Source of the DNA: Grammothele lineata
Lineage: Eukaryota > Basidiomycota > Agaricomycetes > Polyporales > Polyporaceae
Direction: 5' to 3'
Length of the DNA stretch: 64,000 bases
NCBI GenBank assembly: GCA_002150815.3
Contig: NDFF03000024.1
Location: forward strand, 124,001-188,000
Positions within the stretch are counted from its first letter, which is position 1; each line of letters starts with the position of its first letter. This document shows positions 1 through 11,885 of this stretch, one piece after another. Under the pieces are notes generated by a model that searched no databases, had not been told where the DNA came from, and was given only the letters and a program-made list of their open reading frames with translations. Made by a program: the position numbers and the translations under genes.

Positions 1-1045
1 AACCAAGAAAGAAGGATGGGACCGCGACGAACACGAACACTTTTCGGAGAACGTCAACCTTCTCGCTCCGTCTCCAAAATCCTTCCATGGATCACAGCTC
101 ATATGCTACGATGTAAGCCGTTCTCTATAACAAGTACGTTCCCGCTGACGAAGTGACATCAATAAGCCGCGAACAAAAGTCCCGCTTCTAGCTGAGAACA
201 CCTCTGAAAAAGAACCAAGCACTCCAGCCTTCACCATCGTGGCTTACGGGATCCGGGCTCATCTTCCCATCGTCGAGTTCAACAACTTCTTTGCCGCCGC
301 CCTATTCTGCACCTACGGTCCTGGCGGGTTCCCAGTCTACCTATTGCTGACCAAATGTCCCGACAGCCCAATCTTCGGTGACACCCTGCAGCTCTATCAT
401 TGCAAGTTCAACGATTACCGTTCCGTCCTCCTACCCTCCGCAGTGCTTCGCTCCCGGCCCCCCGCTCGCTGGCGGAACGTCCACATTTCCGCGCGCCCTC
501 CTTTCCGCTCGGACGAGGCTACCACCCCTGCACTCTTCCGCCCCCTCTCACGCAGTCTGGCTTGCATGTATACCACGACGAATATTCCGTTTCGCGTACC
601 CCTGGCAGTGCTCACAGGCGGCGAATCGGTGCGCTGCATCGCCGTGAGCCCTCAATCGCTCCCATTCGGATGGACCGGCTCGCCGCCGCTCAGGCTCGGG
701 TTCAAGCGAAGATACGATCCCACAGAGTCGCATCTGTTCATCGCCACCCTTGGAGTATGCGCTCGATTCGGTGAAAACGCGTCTGCCCCTTTACATTGGG
801 CTAACGTGGAGGTTGGGTGGTGGGGTAAGACGACTGGCAGGTACCGATTTGGGTGTGCACACGCATGCCCCGAAGATCATATCGCATCTTGGCCCAACTG
901 GGAACGGATCGTGCCGTTGGTATTTCGCTGGCATGTGACAATCCGGTTCGCGGAGTGGACGATGGGCGAGAAGGGGAAGACGTTGGTCTTGTCGGCCGAC
1001 TGGTGGGAAGAGCGACTAACGTACGGGGGAGATACTTCCCACTGA
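1..1045 (+). CDS. HET-domain protein, C-terminal part (5' truncated by window edge)
   Basis: Only the C-terminal part is present, so the HET domain itself lies outside the window. The first exon ends at 112 with NLLAPSPKSF, matching the sequence just after the HET domain in the gene at 45660-47659 (YLLAPSPAPF). An intron at about 113-166 (gtaag...aataag) joins in phase 0 to the last exon, which runs to the TGA at 1043-1045. That exon carries the family C-terminal region, including WRNVHISARPPFR (compare WQTIHILAQPPFR in the 45.7 kb paralogue) and a late GKTLVLSADW like GETLVLGVEW there. HET proteins of filamentous fungi act in non-self recognition and programmed cell death. The role here is inferred from the paralogues only. 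The gene converges on the carboxylase gene that follows. Confidence 0.72.
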
Positions 1046-1214
1046 ACGCCGTGAGTGTTGAACGCGCCGTACGACTCTCCATTGAGTGTTCTCAAGACGA
1101 AGATCTAATATACAGACATCAAAGATATGAGTACAAAACACGATCCAATCCTTATTGCCCGCCAGCGGCGGGCACATCCATTCCATCCTAGTCCATCATC
1201 AAAACACAACGTAC

Positions 1215-4200
1215 TCACTGACTCCCACCCTCGCCCTCCGCCCCCTCCTCCACATCAACCAGCTCCCTTCCCTCCTCCACCATCTCCCCCTTCGCACATC
1301 CCACAGCCCTCACAACACCCGCTACCGGCGCCCTGAGCACCGTCTCCGTCTTCATACTCTCCAGGACAACAACCGGCTGGCCCTGCTCGACCCTCTCCCC
1401 TACCGCGACCCTCACCTCCACAACCACGCTCGGCATCGGGGAGCGCAGCGCACCCTTCGCCCCGCCCAGCGCATCCCCGCCGAGGGCGCGCAGCCACGCG
1501 GGCGCGGGGACGACGAGCGCGGTGCGCTGCGCGCCTTCGCGCGCGAAGACGTGCACGCGCTCGGCTGTGGGGCCTGTTGGGCCCGCAGCAGCGGGCTGGG
1601 TGACGATCGTGGTGCGCGCGCGGGTGCCGGAGAGCGTCGCAACGAGCGTAGTGGAGCCCTCGAGGTGTGCAGAGACGCGCGCGAAGGTGTGCGAGGAGCC
1701 GGATATGGTGCGCGTCGCTATGTCGAAAAGGCCGTCGGGGAGTGAGCGGATGTGAACGGTGGAGGGGGCCGCGTCGGCGTCTTCAGACTGGAGCGTGATG
1801 GTGCGCTCATAGACGTCGCCGTTGAAACGGCGCGATGTGAGGGCGCTCCAAGGGGAATGGGACGAAGGCGGGGGTTGGTCGCGAAGAACGATGAATAGCG
1901 CAGCCTGTGCGAGCGCCTCGTGCGAAGGCTCTGCAGTAGGAGGGAACAACTCGTCGAAGTGTTTCTGTACGCAAACAATGAGCACCAGACATACAGTTAC
2001 GCACGAGATGTTGCTACTCACAGGGATGAACCCAGTCTCAACCTCGGCGTCGATGAACGCTTGATGACCCGCCAAACTGCGCAGGAACTCGATGTTCGTC
2101 GAGACACCGACCACCCTATACTCCTCCAACGCGCCCCTCAGCTTCCTCAGCGCCTCCGTGCGATCGCACCCATGCACGACGAGCTTCGCGATCATCGGGT
2201 CGTAGAACACCCCAATCTGCGCGCCCTGCTCGAACCCCTGCTCGAGTCGCAGAGAAGGCGCTAATGCCGCGTAGGTGTTCACGATGGGCATGAACGCGGA
2301 GCTCCCAGGAGGCGGGGGTATGCGATGCGCCTCGAGCGAGGGCGCGAACACGTGCGTCGGCTCTGGAGTGGAGAGATAGACCAGCTGGCCCGAGTCGGGG
2401 AGGAAGTTATTGCGCGGGTTCTCGGCGTATATGCGCGCCTCGAAGGCGTGTCCGACGAGTGGGATGTCCGCTTGACGGAGAGGCAAGGGGTTTCCCGATG
2501 CGACCTGTAAGGACCATCGGTATCGAAAAGACCGCATATACGCGAGTTGAACGCACCTCGAGCTGCCACTCTACCAGATCGAGGCCGGTGATCATCTCGG
2601 TGACGGGATGCTCGACTTGCAAACGCGTATTCCTGACCGACCTAGTCAGATCTACGTCGCGCTGACAGACTCGGGCCACTCACATCTCCATAAAGTAAAA
2701 CTTCTCGGTATTGTTGTCGAAGATGAATTCCACGGTACCCGCGCCGACATAGTCCACAGCCTTAGCTGCCGCAACCGCCTTCGCACTCAAGTCCGCGCGT
2801 AGGTCCGACGAGAGTCCAGGTGCCGGTGCCTAGGAAAACAGAGAAAGCGTGAATACACCAGAACTAAAAGGAAGACGGGTGAACATACCTCCTCAATGAT
2901 CTTCTGATTCCGCCTCTGGACAGAACAATCTCGCTCCCACAAGCTGACGCACCCACCCTGCGTATCGGCGAACACTTGAACTTCGACGTGGCGAGGTCGC
3001 TGGATATACTTCTCCACGAGCACGTCAGAGTTGCCAAACGACTTGGTCGCCTCGCGTTGCGCGGAAACGAGCGCGTCCTGGAACTCTGCCGAAGAATGCA
3101 CGATACGCATGCCTTTGCCGCCACCTCCGTGGACAGCCTTGATCAACACAGGGTAACCTGGACGATATCACTTAACGTACGCCGCACATTAGGGACAGGT
3201 CAACATACCTATCTGAGAGGCTTGCTGTTGAAGGAAGTCGGGATCTTGGTTAGTGCCATGATATCCAGGGACTACCGGCACGCCTGCAGCCGACATAATG
3301 TTCTTCGACTCGCTGAAAGTGCGGATTAGCCCGTAATCTGGAATGTGTGTCTAAATATGGCGTACCTCTTTGAGCCCATACTTACGATGGCGCTCGCTGG
3401 GGGTCCGATGAACGTGATACCTTCTTGTGCCAGACGTTCCGCAAACTGCGCATTCTCGCTGAGGAAACCGTATCCCGGATGAACCGCCTACACGACCGGC
3501 TATAAGCACTGGGGCCACCTCGTAATGCCTGAACAAGAGCGTGCGGACGTACTTGAGCACCACTTCGATGGCAGACTTCAATGATCTTGTCTATGCAGAG
3601 CTGGAAGAGAATGGTCCACACCTATCTTCATGCGCATACACTCAAAGAAAGAACTTACGTAGCTCTCAGCAGACGGTGCAGGACCTATACAGTACGCTTC
3701 GTCCGCCTATCGACGCGTCTTAGCCCGTCGTCGCACTGGAGCATATGAAGCAACGTACTAGTCGAACGTGTAACGCATCCGCATCCACCTCGCTATACAC
3801 CGCAACCGTCTTGACTCCAAGCTTCCTCGCAGTGCGAATGACGCGGCATGCAATCTCCCCTCTACGTTGCGACCCCTCCTGTTTGAGCACGCCTCGAGCT
3901 GAACACGGCGAGGGCGGGTCTCACCTGTTCGCTATGAGGATCTTGTCAAAGAGGGGCTGGCGGGGAGTTTTCGACACGAGTTTGTCGAGTGCATCCAAGG
4001 GATCAGCTGTGTTGTATCGACGGGAGGTAATATGTATGATTGGCAAGACGGTTGCAGGGTGGTTGACTGGAAACGTGCACTCACCTGTGGCATTAATGAT
4101 AATCGTCCGTGCATGTACGCGTGGTACAATCTGGGACGTGAGCGAGCGTGGTAGTGTAGCGGTCTGAGCTTGTCCACCCAAAGAGGTTGCCCTAACGAGT

Positions 4201-4277
4201 GCGGTGGCTGGACGGTTCGCTCGTCCCGCGTTGAGGAGGGTTCGAGCAGCAATAGGGCGTGAAGATTTGGACAACAT
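1215..4277 (-). CDS. MCCC1: 3-methylcrotonyl-CoA carboxylase, biotin-containing alpha subunit (mitochondrial)
   Basis: Biotin-dependent carboxylase subunit of leucine catabolism; with the beta subunit it converts 3-methylcrotonyl-CoA to 3-methylglutaconyl-CoA in mitochondria. The N-terminus is rich in Arg, Ala and Ser and almost free of acidic residues, as in a mitochondrial presequence. Order of parts: biotin-carboxylase start (FDKILIANR, then [13 protein letters not shown]), ATP-grasp loop ([10 protein letters not shown], about 3110), [18 protein letters not shown] (about 2600-2700), biotin-carboxylase C-domain ([13 protein letters not shown]), linker domain, and C-terminal biotinyl domain with ESMKTE, biotinyl-Lys codon at 1350-1352. 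Biotin domain on the same chain without a carboxyltransferase, together with AEVETGFI...FDELFP, fits MCC alpha rather than pyruvate or acetyl-CoA carboxylase. Several introns, for example 1965-2021 and about 2506-2556. The beta subunit is not in the window. Confidence 0.88.
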
Positions 4278-4696
4278 AAGTATCAGGAAATCGAAGGAAG
4301 TCGTGCCGTTGCAGTGCCCGATGCCAAGTCTGAGTGACCGCAGGTAGAAAGAGGAGACACAGTGCTCGGTTGGCGGCGAGGGAAGAACGAGTTAGAAAGC
4401 AGGGAACGTCGACGAGGGACATGGTCATCGCGGCCGGAACGGACCTTGTCACTGTGTCCGGGGATGCGGGGTAATTGGCGCTCGCTCACGTGGCGATCCC
4501 GGACCGGGCGGTACGAATGAGGCGCCGGCCGTCGAATCAAACCACTGGCACTTCGACTCCATCAACTCTAATCATATTCAAACAGCACTACAGTGACACC
4601 AAAGGTATTACAAGGGAATTAGGCAAGTAAGATAAAGACAAGATTCAAGGATCGTTGGGGAGAGATACAGTCATCCACAGCACACAGCGCATTTCG
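4278..4696. other. Intergenic gap between MCC alpha start and HET gene end
   Basis: About 420 bases between the start of the carboxylase gene and the stop of the upstream minus-strand HET gene. It should hold the carboxylase promoter; I see no recognisable coding sequence or repeat. Confidence 0.5.
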
Positions 4697-6773
4697 CTAC
4701 AAACGGAACCACGCAACGCACTTGCGAGCTGAAGATGTGATAGAACACCAGAGCTTCACCTTACCGGACCGCGACGAGGACAGGATTTCCTCAATCGAGG
4801 ATGGAAGATCTTCCCCGTTCTCTTCGACCGCCGCACCCGCAGACGCCACCGCCCCCTTCGGTCCTTCTTCCTCGTTCTCATCGACGGCGGCTAGGTCCAT
4901 CACCAAGGTTCCTCCGCTGACGTTGATCTTGCACTTGGTGAACGACAAACGAATCTTCCGTTCGGACTCGGCGCCATCGTTCTCCTCGACGGTCCATACC
5001 ATGACTTTCGCGTGTTCTCCAGGGAGAGGCTCAGGCCATTGGAGGATGTAATCCTCCAGACGCACCATCTGATCCTCCGGCAGCTGAGAATAGGGATCGC
5101 CCTCGTGCTCGCTACGCCAGATCCTGTCGCGGACCTCAACCGTCGCCCAGTGAGCACCTGGAATCCGCTGCTGAGGGGGCTCGGCGGCGGCCTCAACCGA
5201 TCCGTCCTCTTGGGGGCTGCGCCCCAGGGTGATCAAAAGGACGGCGGAGTCGCTATGCAGGCGGTCTTCGCGACGCAAGCGCACGGTGACGAACATCGTG
5301 ACCGGTGTCGTGCCCGTCCAGCCGAACGGCATATCGGTGGCAGAGTGGAGCGAGAACTCGACGCCTTCCTTGAGTTGCTTCGGCTCGCCGAGCTCACGGG
5401 GAATCCTGAAGGGCGGTGAGAGTGTGGAGATCGTCTTCTGGATGACGGGGTGGAGAGGCTTGAGACCGAATCCGCGGTACGGGGGGACGCGGGCGATGTA
5501 GATAGTTTGCCATTCCGGCCGTGCAGATGTCCACGGCTCCTCGCCGATATTCTCCGTGGTGACAAGACGCACGTCGTTCCAGCCGGTATGATATACGGGA
5601 TACTCGGCCTCCGGCGCCGTTGGGCAAGGATGGAGGACTAAGCCCAAAGGCTTGCCGTCATGGGACGCTGTCAGAATAGCGACAGTTGCAGAGGAGAGTT
5701 TGATTAGGGGAAGCGTGGTCTCAAAGCCGGACGCAGTGTCTCTGAACGAAGGAACAAAGAGCCCTTTAGGACCGATCTGGGTAGAAGCGCGTGTGAGTAT
5801 CTGAGGGGGCATACGGACACAACATAGTTCGACTGCTTACCATACCAAGATCGGAGTAGACGGTCTTAGCGGCTTCTACACGTCCAGACAAGCGGAAGCA
5901 AGCCGGCGAGTCGGCGAGAAGGTAGGAATGCGGCTCTTCATGCTGATGGGAAGGGGGAAAGTTGGCCTTACTGGCGAGAGTTGCCGATGAAACGGCGTCC
6001 CCCCATGCGAAGAGCGAAGTGTCCGGGTTCCTCGCCATGATCAGCTTCTGGAGGCGGTAGAATGCGTTCTTGCCCTCTCCGTAACGTGCGTCGTCGTAGA
6101 CTTGCATGATTCCGAACAGGCAATAGGCCCCGTCTTCGACGAGCGTGGTCTCTCGGGAGCTCGCCCACGACAGACGGCGCGCGATGCTGAACTCGGAGAC
6201 TTGGGCCTCGTGGGTCAGAACGCTAGCGGGGATGCGGGTGATCTCTTGGAGGAGGGGGGCGAGCTCGGCTTTGATTCCAAGCTCCTCCCACTCGGACGAA
6301 ACGAATACGACGAGGGCCGGTGCAATGAGCTCTTGCAACGTCCAACCGCGGCGGTGCCATCGGCTCTTGCGGAACGCAGAGTCCTTCGCGTCGAGGACGC
6401 ACCCGGACGGTACGTCGCTGAGAAAGGCGTAGCAGGCCTTCGCGTGACGGTAGAGGTTCCACATGGTGACGATCGCCTCGGTGACATCGTTCTGGCTCAA
6501 CTTGTTGATGCAGCACGTGTCGACCCAGAGCCACGCATGGCCCTTCCTCTCGGCGAGCTCGCAAGCGTTCTTGATCTTCGGAGGGACGAAGTCGCGAGGG
6601 TTCTGGCCGGTCTGGGCGCAACTCTCAACAATGTGCTGAATTTGTCGAAGGGTGCACTCGTCGTCGTCTTCGTCCCAGACGTGAGACAGCGCCGCGTAAC
6701 CTCCGGGAACTTCGTGCAGGTTGCGGAACTCCTCCGGCTCGGCGCGGGCGGTGCTGAGAAACCACAAAGGCAT
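4697..6773 (-). CDS. HET-domain (heterokaryon incompatibility) protein
   Basis: Full-length HET protein. The start at 6773 (MPLWFLSTARAEPEEF) aligns with the start of the paralogue at 45660. HET landmarks in order: GGYAALSHVWDEDDDECTL, PKIKNACELAERKGHAWLW, VDTCCINK, an RRGWTLQELIAP box, ARRLSWASSRETTLVEDGAYCL and YGEGKNAFYRLQ. An intron at about 5777-5840 (acceptor after tctacccag) leads to a C-terminal exon beginning IGPKGLFVPSF, with WQTIYIARVPPYRGFGLKPL and GGTLVMDLAAVD. These match the C-terminal region shared by the other two HET genes here. HET proteins trigger compartment death after non-self contact; the specific role is unknown. The last few codons (to 4697) are less certain because a GTAAGG near 4770 could be a splice donor. 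Confidence 0.85.
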
Positions 6774-8216
6774 TGTAATCCTGTAAGAGTAAACGGTCAA
6801 CGCCTGTGTTGAAATGTGAGGTGAAGCTACTCACAGAATTGAGGGTTGATATCGAGGGGCGCGGTAGAGGGACAGGATCGATGAGAGTGCTCGACGTCCG
6901 CACCTGCTGGATTTATATGAGTCCGAAGGCACCGCAGGGGGATTTCATGCCTGAACGAGGCCACAGTGAGTTCGAAATAAAGAGGGGCCACTCCACTTGC
7001 AGTTTCCGGTTTGAGCAACGAGGGATCAGTGAGGCGTCGAGGACAATGGAGACGAAAAGCCAAAAGCGGATCAGCCCCTTTGACAGCGATATGTGACGTG
7101 GAACGTAACGGGAGGAGAACAATGTCGGCATGCAGACAGCACGCGGCGCGCCACGTCGCTTTGCCTGGTGTGATGATGAATTGTCTTTGTTCGTGGCAAT
7201 CCGGGCATTGATTGCTTGCCGAAAAGGCCTCCTCTCTGGCAGAAGGTCCAATGAGATGAGATCCGATCACATATGATAACGGGGCCACAAACCTTTGAGG
7301 GTTTGGATAATGTGGACAAGAGGCTCACATCTGAGGTTGCGCGTGCGTAGGCAAGCCATTGACTCGTCTTCCCACAGAGAAGGGATGACAGTATCGGCCA
7401 CGGTTACGGCACAGCGAGAACGGCCATTGTCGTAACGGGCGCGTTGGTGTTCCCGTGGCGCAGACGAAAGGGGCCGCAGTCGGGGATAGAGTTCAAGAAG
7501 ACGCGTGAATACTGGTTATGGTCTGTTACGTACTGAGCACAGTGGCCGTCCCCATAAGTCCGTAAAGACACGCGCACCACTGTAAAGTCGTGCGTGGTAT
7601 GCGTGGCCGCACGAGTATGACATCCGGGGTATTGAGAGTGGCCGGCGGGTCCCATTGATCTTCCTGTTGCGCTACGGTACCACTCACAGACAAAAGCGAT
7701 GTTCAATAAAAACGGCGCCACGCAGCAGCTTCGACTAGTCTACAAAGCACGTGCATGAGAGCGAAAGGTGAGTACGATAGGAACAATGAACGGACGCTCT
7801 ACACACCTATTTGATGCATGAAAGGAGTGGGTACAAACGCAGATGGCCATGGTTCGTGAGCGTTGTTTCGCTCCCGGACGAAGAGAGACCGTGCCACGGT
7901 ACTACCCCGGATCGGCTAGGATTGCGATCGGCGACTTCTTCTGTTAGAACCATGTCAGTTTCCAAGCACTCGTGGTACATGACCGTCATGTAAGTGGATC
8001 TCACACTCTAACTCAGAGCCGGACAGACACTTTATCAGAACTGTACGCTTACTCCCTAACACCGTGAAGAACGCGGATAACCCGCATGAGATGTGAACTA
8101 TGCATACAGGCATGCGTATGGATTGCGTGGGTCTTGTACAACTTCTAGTATTGGTTATACGCTTCTATATATCGTGTCACCTCGTGGAACCTTCATGACG
8201 TATGCAGTTCTCTATC
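6774..8216. other. Long intergenic region with no supported gene
   Basis: About 1.4 kb upstream of the HET gene and downstream of phosphoglycerate mutase. Open frames here are short, overlap on both strands and show no recognisable domain or splice pattern. I see no RNA gene or repeat. Confidence 0.5.
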
Positions 8217-10273
8217 CTACGCCTTCGCAAGGAGCGAACGTCCCGACATCTCTAAAGACGAGCAGTCAGTGTCTGGAAGGAGTGGAGTTAGGAAACAATG
8301 CGCACCTTCGGGCTTTGGTAGGCCCTGAGACATCATTACGTGGTCAGCAAGACCGCTCTAGGATGTATGGGGAACATGAAACTCACCATGATATCCAGCA
8401 CGGTAGGCGCAACGTCGCACAGCGCGCCCTCTTCCTCCTCGCCGTCCTTCTTGTCTTCCGCGAACGAGAGGACCTTCGAGTCACCAGTCATGATGAACGG
8501 CACAGGGTTAGTCGTGTGCGCCGTGTGCGGGGCCCCCGTCTCGGGATTGATCATCTGCTCCGCGTTACCGTGGTCGGCCGTGACGAGCAAGATGTACCCC
8601 GCGTCCTGACACGCCTTGTACACAATCCCGACCGCCTCGTCCGTGTGCGAGATGGCCTCGACAGCGGCCTCGTACACGCCCGTGTGGCCGACCATGTCCG
8701 GGGGCGCGAAGTTGCACATCACGAACTCGTGCGTGTCCGCGCGGACGATCTCCGCGACCTTCTCCGCGACGCCTTTGACGGACATCTTCGGCTGCTTGTC
8801 GTACGTCGCGACCTTGGGCGAGGGGATCATGTGCCGCTCCTCCTGCTCGAACTGCTTCTCGACGCCGCCGTTGAAGAAGAACGTGACGTGCGCGTACTTC
8901 TCGGTCTCTGCGGGCGCACGGAAGGGGGATTAGTGCGGGGCAGGTGTGAGTGCGCTATGACGTACCGGCAACGTGCGCCTGCTTCACGCCCTGCTTCGCC
9001 AACCACTCGGCGAGGACGTTCGTCATCGCTTGTGGAGGGAACGCCACGTTGAAGGGGAACTCCGAGTTGTAGCGCGTCATCGTGGTGATGTGCTACGAGC
9101 ACAGAATGTGAGCAACAAACGCACAGGAGCTCAGCAAGACACGTACGAGGTCCTTTGGGACGTCGACCTCCATAGGCTTGTCCGGAAGGCCGAACACGGA
9201 CGCGATTTCACGCATGCGGTCGGAACGGTAATTGAAGAAGAAGAGCGTGTCGCCATCTACGCACCCCATGAACACCTCATGCTAGCAAAGACGAAGAGAA
9301 ACGCACCCTTGATCCTGCCTGCGTCGCCATTGACGATGATGGGCTTCAAGAACTCATCCGTCTCGTCCTTCGCATAGCGCTCCTCGATCGTCTTCACCGG
9401 GTCCTCGCCCTTCTCGCCCTCCCCCTTGACGAGGCCGTCGACGGCAATCTTGATACGCTCCCAGCGCTTGTCGCGGTCCATGGCGTAATACCGACCGGCG
9501 ACGGTCGCGACCTCTCCAATCTTCTCCTTCTCGATGAACGCAACGAGGTCCTTCATGTAACCCGCAGAAGAGCGCGGAGCGGTGTCGCGGCCATCACCGA
9601 AGAAGTGGATGTAGACGTCCTTGAGGCCGACTTCCTTCGCCGTCTCCAGGAGCGCATACAGGTGGGTGATATGCGAGTGGACACCACCGTCGGACACCTG
9701 TATATATGCGTGAAGGGTGCAACACGATAAGGAAAATCGATGAGGAACGCACTAAGCCAAGTAGGTGGAGGCGACCGTTGCCGTTCTTGGCGTGGTTGAA
9801 GCTCTCGAGGATGGCCTCGTTCTTGTGGAACTGCTTCTTCTTGATAGACACGTCGATACGGACGATGTCCTGCCAGACAATACGTCCAGCGCCAATGTTC
9901 AAGTGACTGAGGGACGCCGTGGACTGAGCATTCGGCTCGGGAGAGGTGGAGGATATGCGGATATATGCGGGGGTACGCGCAACAGAGGGGTCGTGAAGGG
10001 ATCGACGTACTCACCCGACTTCAGAGTTCCCCATGAGCCCATCACTAAGTCCTACTGCGAGACCGTGCGCATGAAGTCGGCGCACGCTATGGTCCTTGGA
10101 GATGGTGTCCATGTTGGTCGTAGTGCCAGCGTCGATCGCGTCGCCTTTCATGCCCTTCTCCGGCGCGATGCCCCAGCCATCGTGTACACTAACGAGTAGG
10201 CGTAAGATGTCTGAAGAGAGACGAGGAGAGCAAAACGCACATGAGGCAGACTTTGTTCTTGACTTCGACCATG
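8217..10273 (-). CDS. 2,3-bisphosphoglycerate-independent phosphoglycerate mutase
   Basis: Glycolytic and gluconeogenic enzyme that interconverts 3- and 2-phosphoglycerate with two Mn ions and a phosphoserine intermediate. The start at 10273 gives MVEVKNKVCLI; an intron splits it from VHDGWGIAPEKG, where Asp of DGWG binds metal. GLMGNSEVG carries the nucleophilic Ser (codon 10023-10025). Then follow GGVHSHITHLYALLE, HFFGDGRDTAP and VATVAGRYYAMDRDKRWER. The C-terminal part has NFAPPDMVGHTG and TADHGNAEQM (metal-binding DxxxH and DHGN). The end is assembled from a 19-nt exon (8306-8324) and the last exon, reading DIM-GLPKPE-EMSGRSLLAKA with stop at 8217-8219. All key residues are present and the estimated length (about 540 residues) suits the family. 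Confidence 0.93.
8306..8324 (-). other. 19-nt microexon of phosphoglycerate mutase
   Basis: Preceded by gtctcag and followed by gtgcgcattg, this exon encodes GLPKPE plus one base. Splicing it between ...VLDIM and ...EMSGRSLLAKA restores the usual C-terminal end of the family in frame. Without it the protein would lose a conserved segment and shift frame. Confidence 0.82.
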
Positions 10274-10655
10274 GTGGTTGGAGGGAAAGATGAGTGAGCT
10301 GAGGACAGCCGTGGCCGGGCCAGGCAACCTCTCGCCCTCGTCCGATTTCCATCGTATTCGATTTATCTTATCTAAACTCCGGATGTCATCTAATCTAATC
10401 ATCCACGTGGCCGGTGTCGCTCAACTTGAGCACCGCACTTGAGCTGTAACATTTACCAGAGTTCCCCTCGTTCCCGAAGAACGTTCACATACCAACCATA
10501 TGTATACATAAGTCAAAGAGAGTCGATTACTGCACTGTCCAAGAGCCCACTAGTAAGAAATCATCTACATCCGCACACCTGGACATTCGTCCTACTGTAA
10601 AGTCTAGTCCGAATTGTCATGGGAGAACTCTCTTGTACTTGCGTAAACTATCCCG
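10274..10655. other. Intergenic gap upstream of phosphoglycerate mutase
   Basis: Holds the presumed promoter of the mutase and the 3' flank of the next minus-strand gene. Nothing else is recognised. Confidence 0.45.
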
Positions 10656-11885
10656 TCAATCCCACACAATAGGCGGCCGTGTTGGAGGGTTGTTCAGCGG
10701 CATAGCCAACCTCGTAAACGCGAATTTCACCCCATTCTCGACGCAAGCAGCCTCTATGACTCCAAATGTTTCCCGCTCCACTTCCTCCGACCCGAGCATC
10801 TTCACCGTCCTCAGCGCCAGCCTATCCCTGACCTTGCGCTGTAGCAGCTCCACCAGTGCATCTTCGAACTCGAATCGTGGCGCGTTGACATGGAACTCCA
10901 GTACCTGCACGCGGCGCCCCAACACAGCGAACAACCGTTCCGTGTATAGGCCCTGCGGGCAAGACAGATGTTCGATGACCGACTCTGCGCGTGCGACCTC
11001 ATCGAGCACATACGGGCGTTTCTCAAGGGAGTAGGAAACGTGACCGAACGGCACGGTCGGGAGCGACTCACTCGGGAAGCCGCTAACGACGACCTTCCGG
11101 ACCCGCCGTACGTGCTCAACGAATCGTTCTTCCCACTTCGGCCATTGGATATCGCGGAGGGTCGAGCCGGGAACGAGGTGGATGTAGAGTGAGTTGAGTT
11201 GCGGTGCGAACGCAGCGAGTACGTCGTTGACCGCCATATGCGGAAGTCGGTCGATGGAGAGGTGGAGGTCGCGAAGGTTCGGTGCTGAACGGGGATCGAT
11301 CTTCGTCGCGACGCTCTGAGGCATGTCACCGCCCAGTCGAAAGCCGCCGGGGGAGACGTCCGTGAGCGCTACTTCCAGGACCTCAAGATGGGGTAGCGAA
11401 AGGCATGCGACGAGCTGCTCCGGCTGGTACAGCCCGTGGACGGTGAGGTGTTGTACTGTGCGTACGGCGGGGAATTCGAGTAGCGAGTTGTTGAACTTGG
11501 GAGGGCATCCACAGACGTAGGTGAAGTTACGGAGCGAGTTAGCGGGGAAGCTAGCAAGCCATCGCAAAGGCCCTACATCTGGATAGGAAGAGAGCCAGTC
11601 CCCGGAGGAGTACAGGGAAATCTGGCGCACCAGGTCACGAACCTGAGGGAAGGCCTGGAGGGTGTGCGTAAGGGACCGGTCCGACATGGTCCAGTCCCGG
11701 CAAATAATGGACCGATAGAGCGTTCTCTGGGCTGAGGAATGCCATAGTTTGCAAGTTAGTGCGGCAGCCGCCAATGTTCTGGGGTCGCATAGGAGTGCGA
11801 TTTGATGGAGCACGTCTTCGTTCAAAGTTGGGCATCCAATACCAAAACCGTGAGACGAGGGTGGTGCCGTTGGAGACAATGCCAT
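10656..11885 (-). CDS. F-box-like protein
   Basis: Single uninterrupted frame of 409 residues. The N-terminal stretch LNEDVLHQIALLCDPRTLAAAALTCKLWHSSAQRTLY has the spacing of a degenerate F-box (residues about 20-60), the Skp1-binding part of an SCF ubiquitin ligase. The rest has short leucine-rich stretches such as LSLPHLEVLEVAL and APNLRDLHLSIDRLPHM, resembling the irregular LRR tail of basidiomycete F-box proteins. No substrate can be inferred. Unlike its neighbours it has no intron. It does not carry the CxC...HxxxGC motif of the four-gene family at 24.8-35.4 kb, so it belongs to another F-box group. Confidence 0.72.
   Translation of the reverse strand: MALSPTAPPSSHGFGIGCPTLNEDVLHQIALLCDPRTLAAAALTCKLWHSSAQRTLYRSIICRDWTMSDRSLTHTLQAFPQVRDLVRQISLYSSGDWLSSYPDVGPLRWLASFPANSLRNFTYVCGCPPKFNNSLLEFPAVRTVQHLTVHGLYQPEQLVACLSLPHLEVLEVALTDVSPGGFRLGGDMPQSVATKIDPRSAPNLRDLHLSIDRLPHMAVNDVLAAFAPQLNSLYIHLVPGSTLRDIQWPKWEERFVEHVRRVRKVVVSGFPSESLPTVPFGHVSYSLEKRPYVLDEVARAESVIEHLSCPQGLYTERLFAVLGRRVQVLEFHVNAPRFEFEDALVELLQRKVRDRLALRTVKMLGSEEVERETFGVIEAACVENGVKFAFTRLAMPLNNPPTRPPIVWD

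Noticed and set aside
1155..1745. 196-codon plus-strand frame over the biotinyl domain
   Set aside because: Antisense to the clear biotinyl and linker domains of the carboxylase.
4722..5419. Plus-strand frames opposite the HET C-terminal exon
   Set aside because: Antisense shadows; the minus strand carries the conserved family sequence.
8093..9052. 319-codon plus-strand open frame
   Set aside because: Antisense to the phosphoglycerate mutase exons; Arg/Val/Leu-rich shadow translation without any family resemblance.
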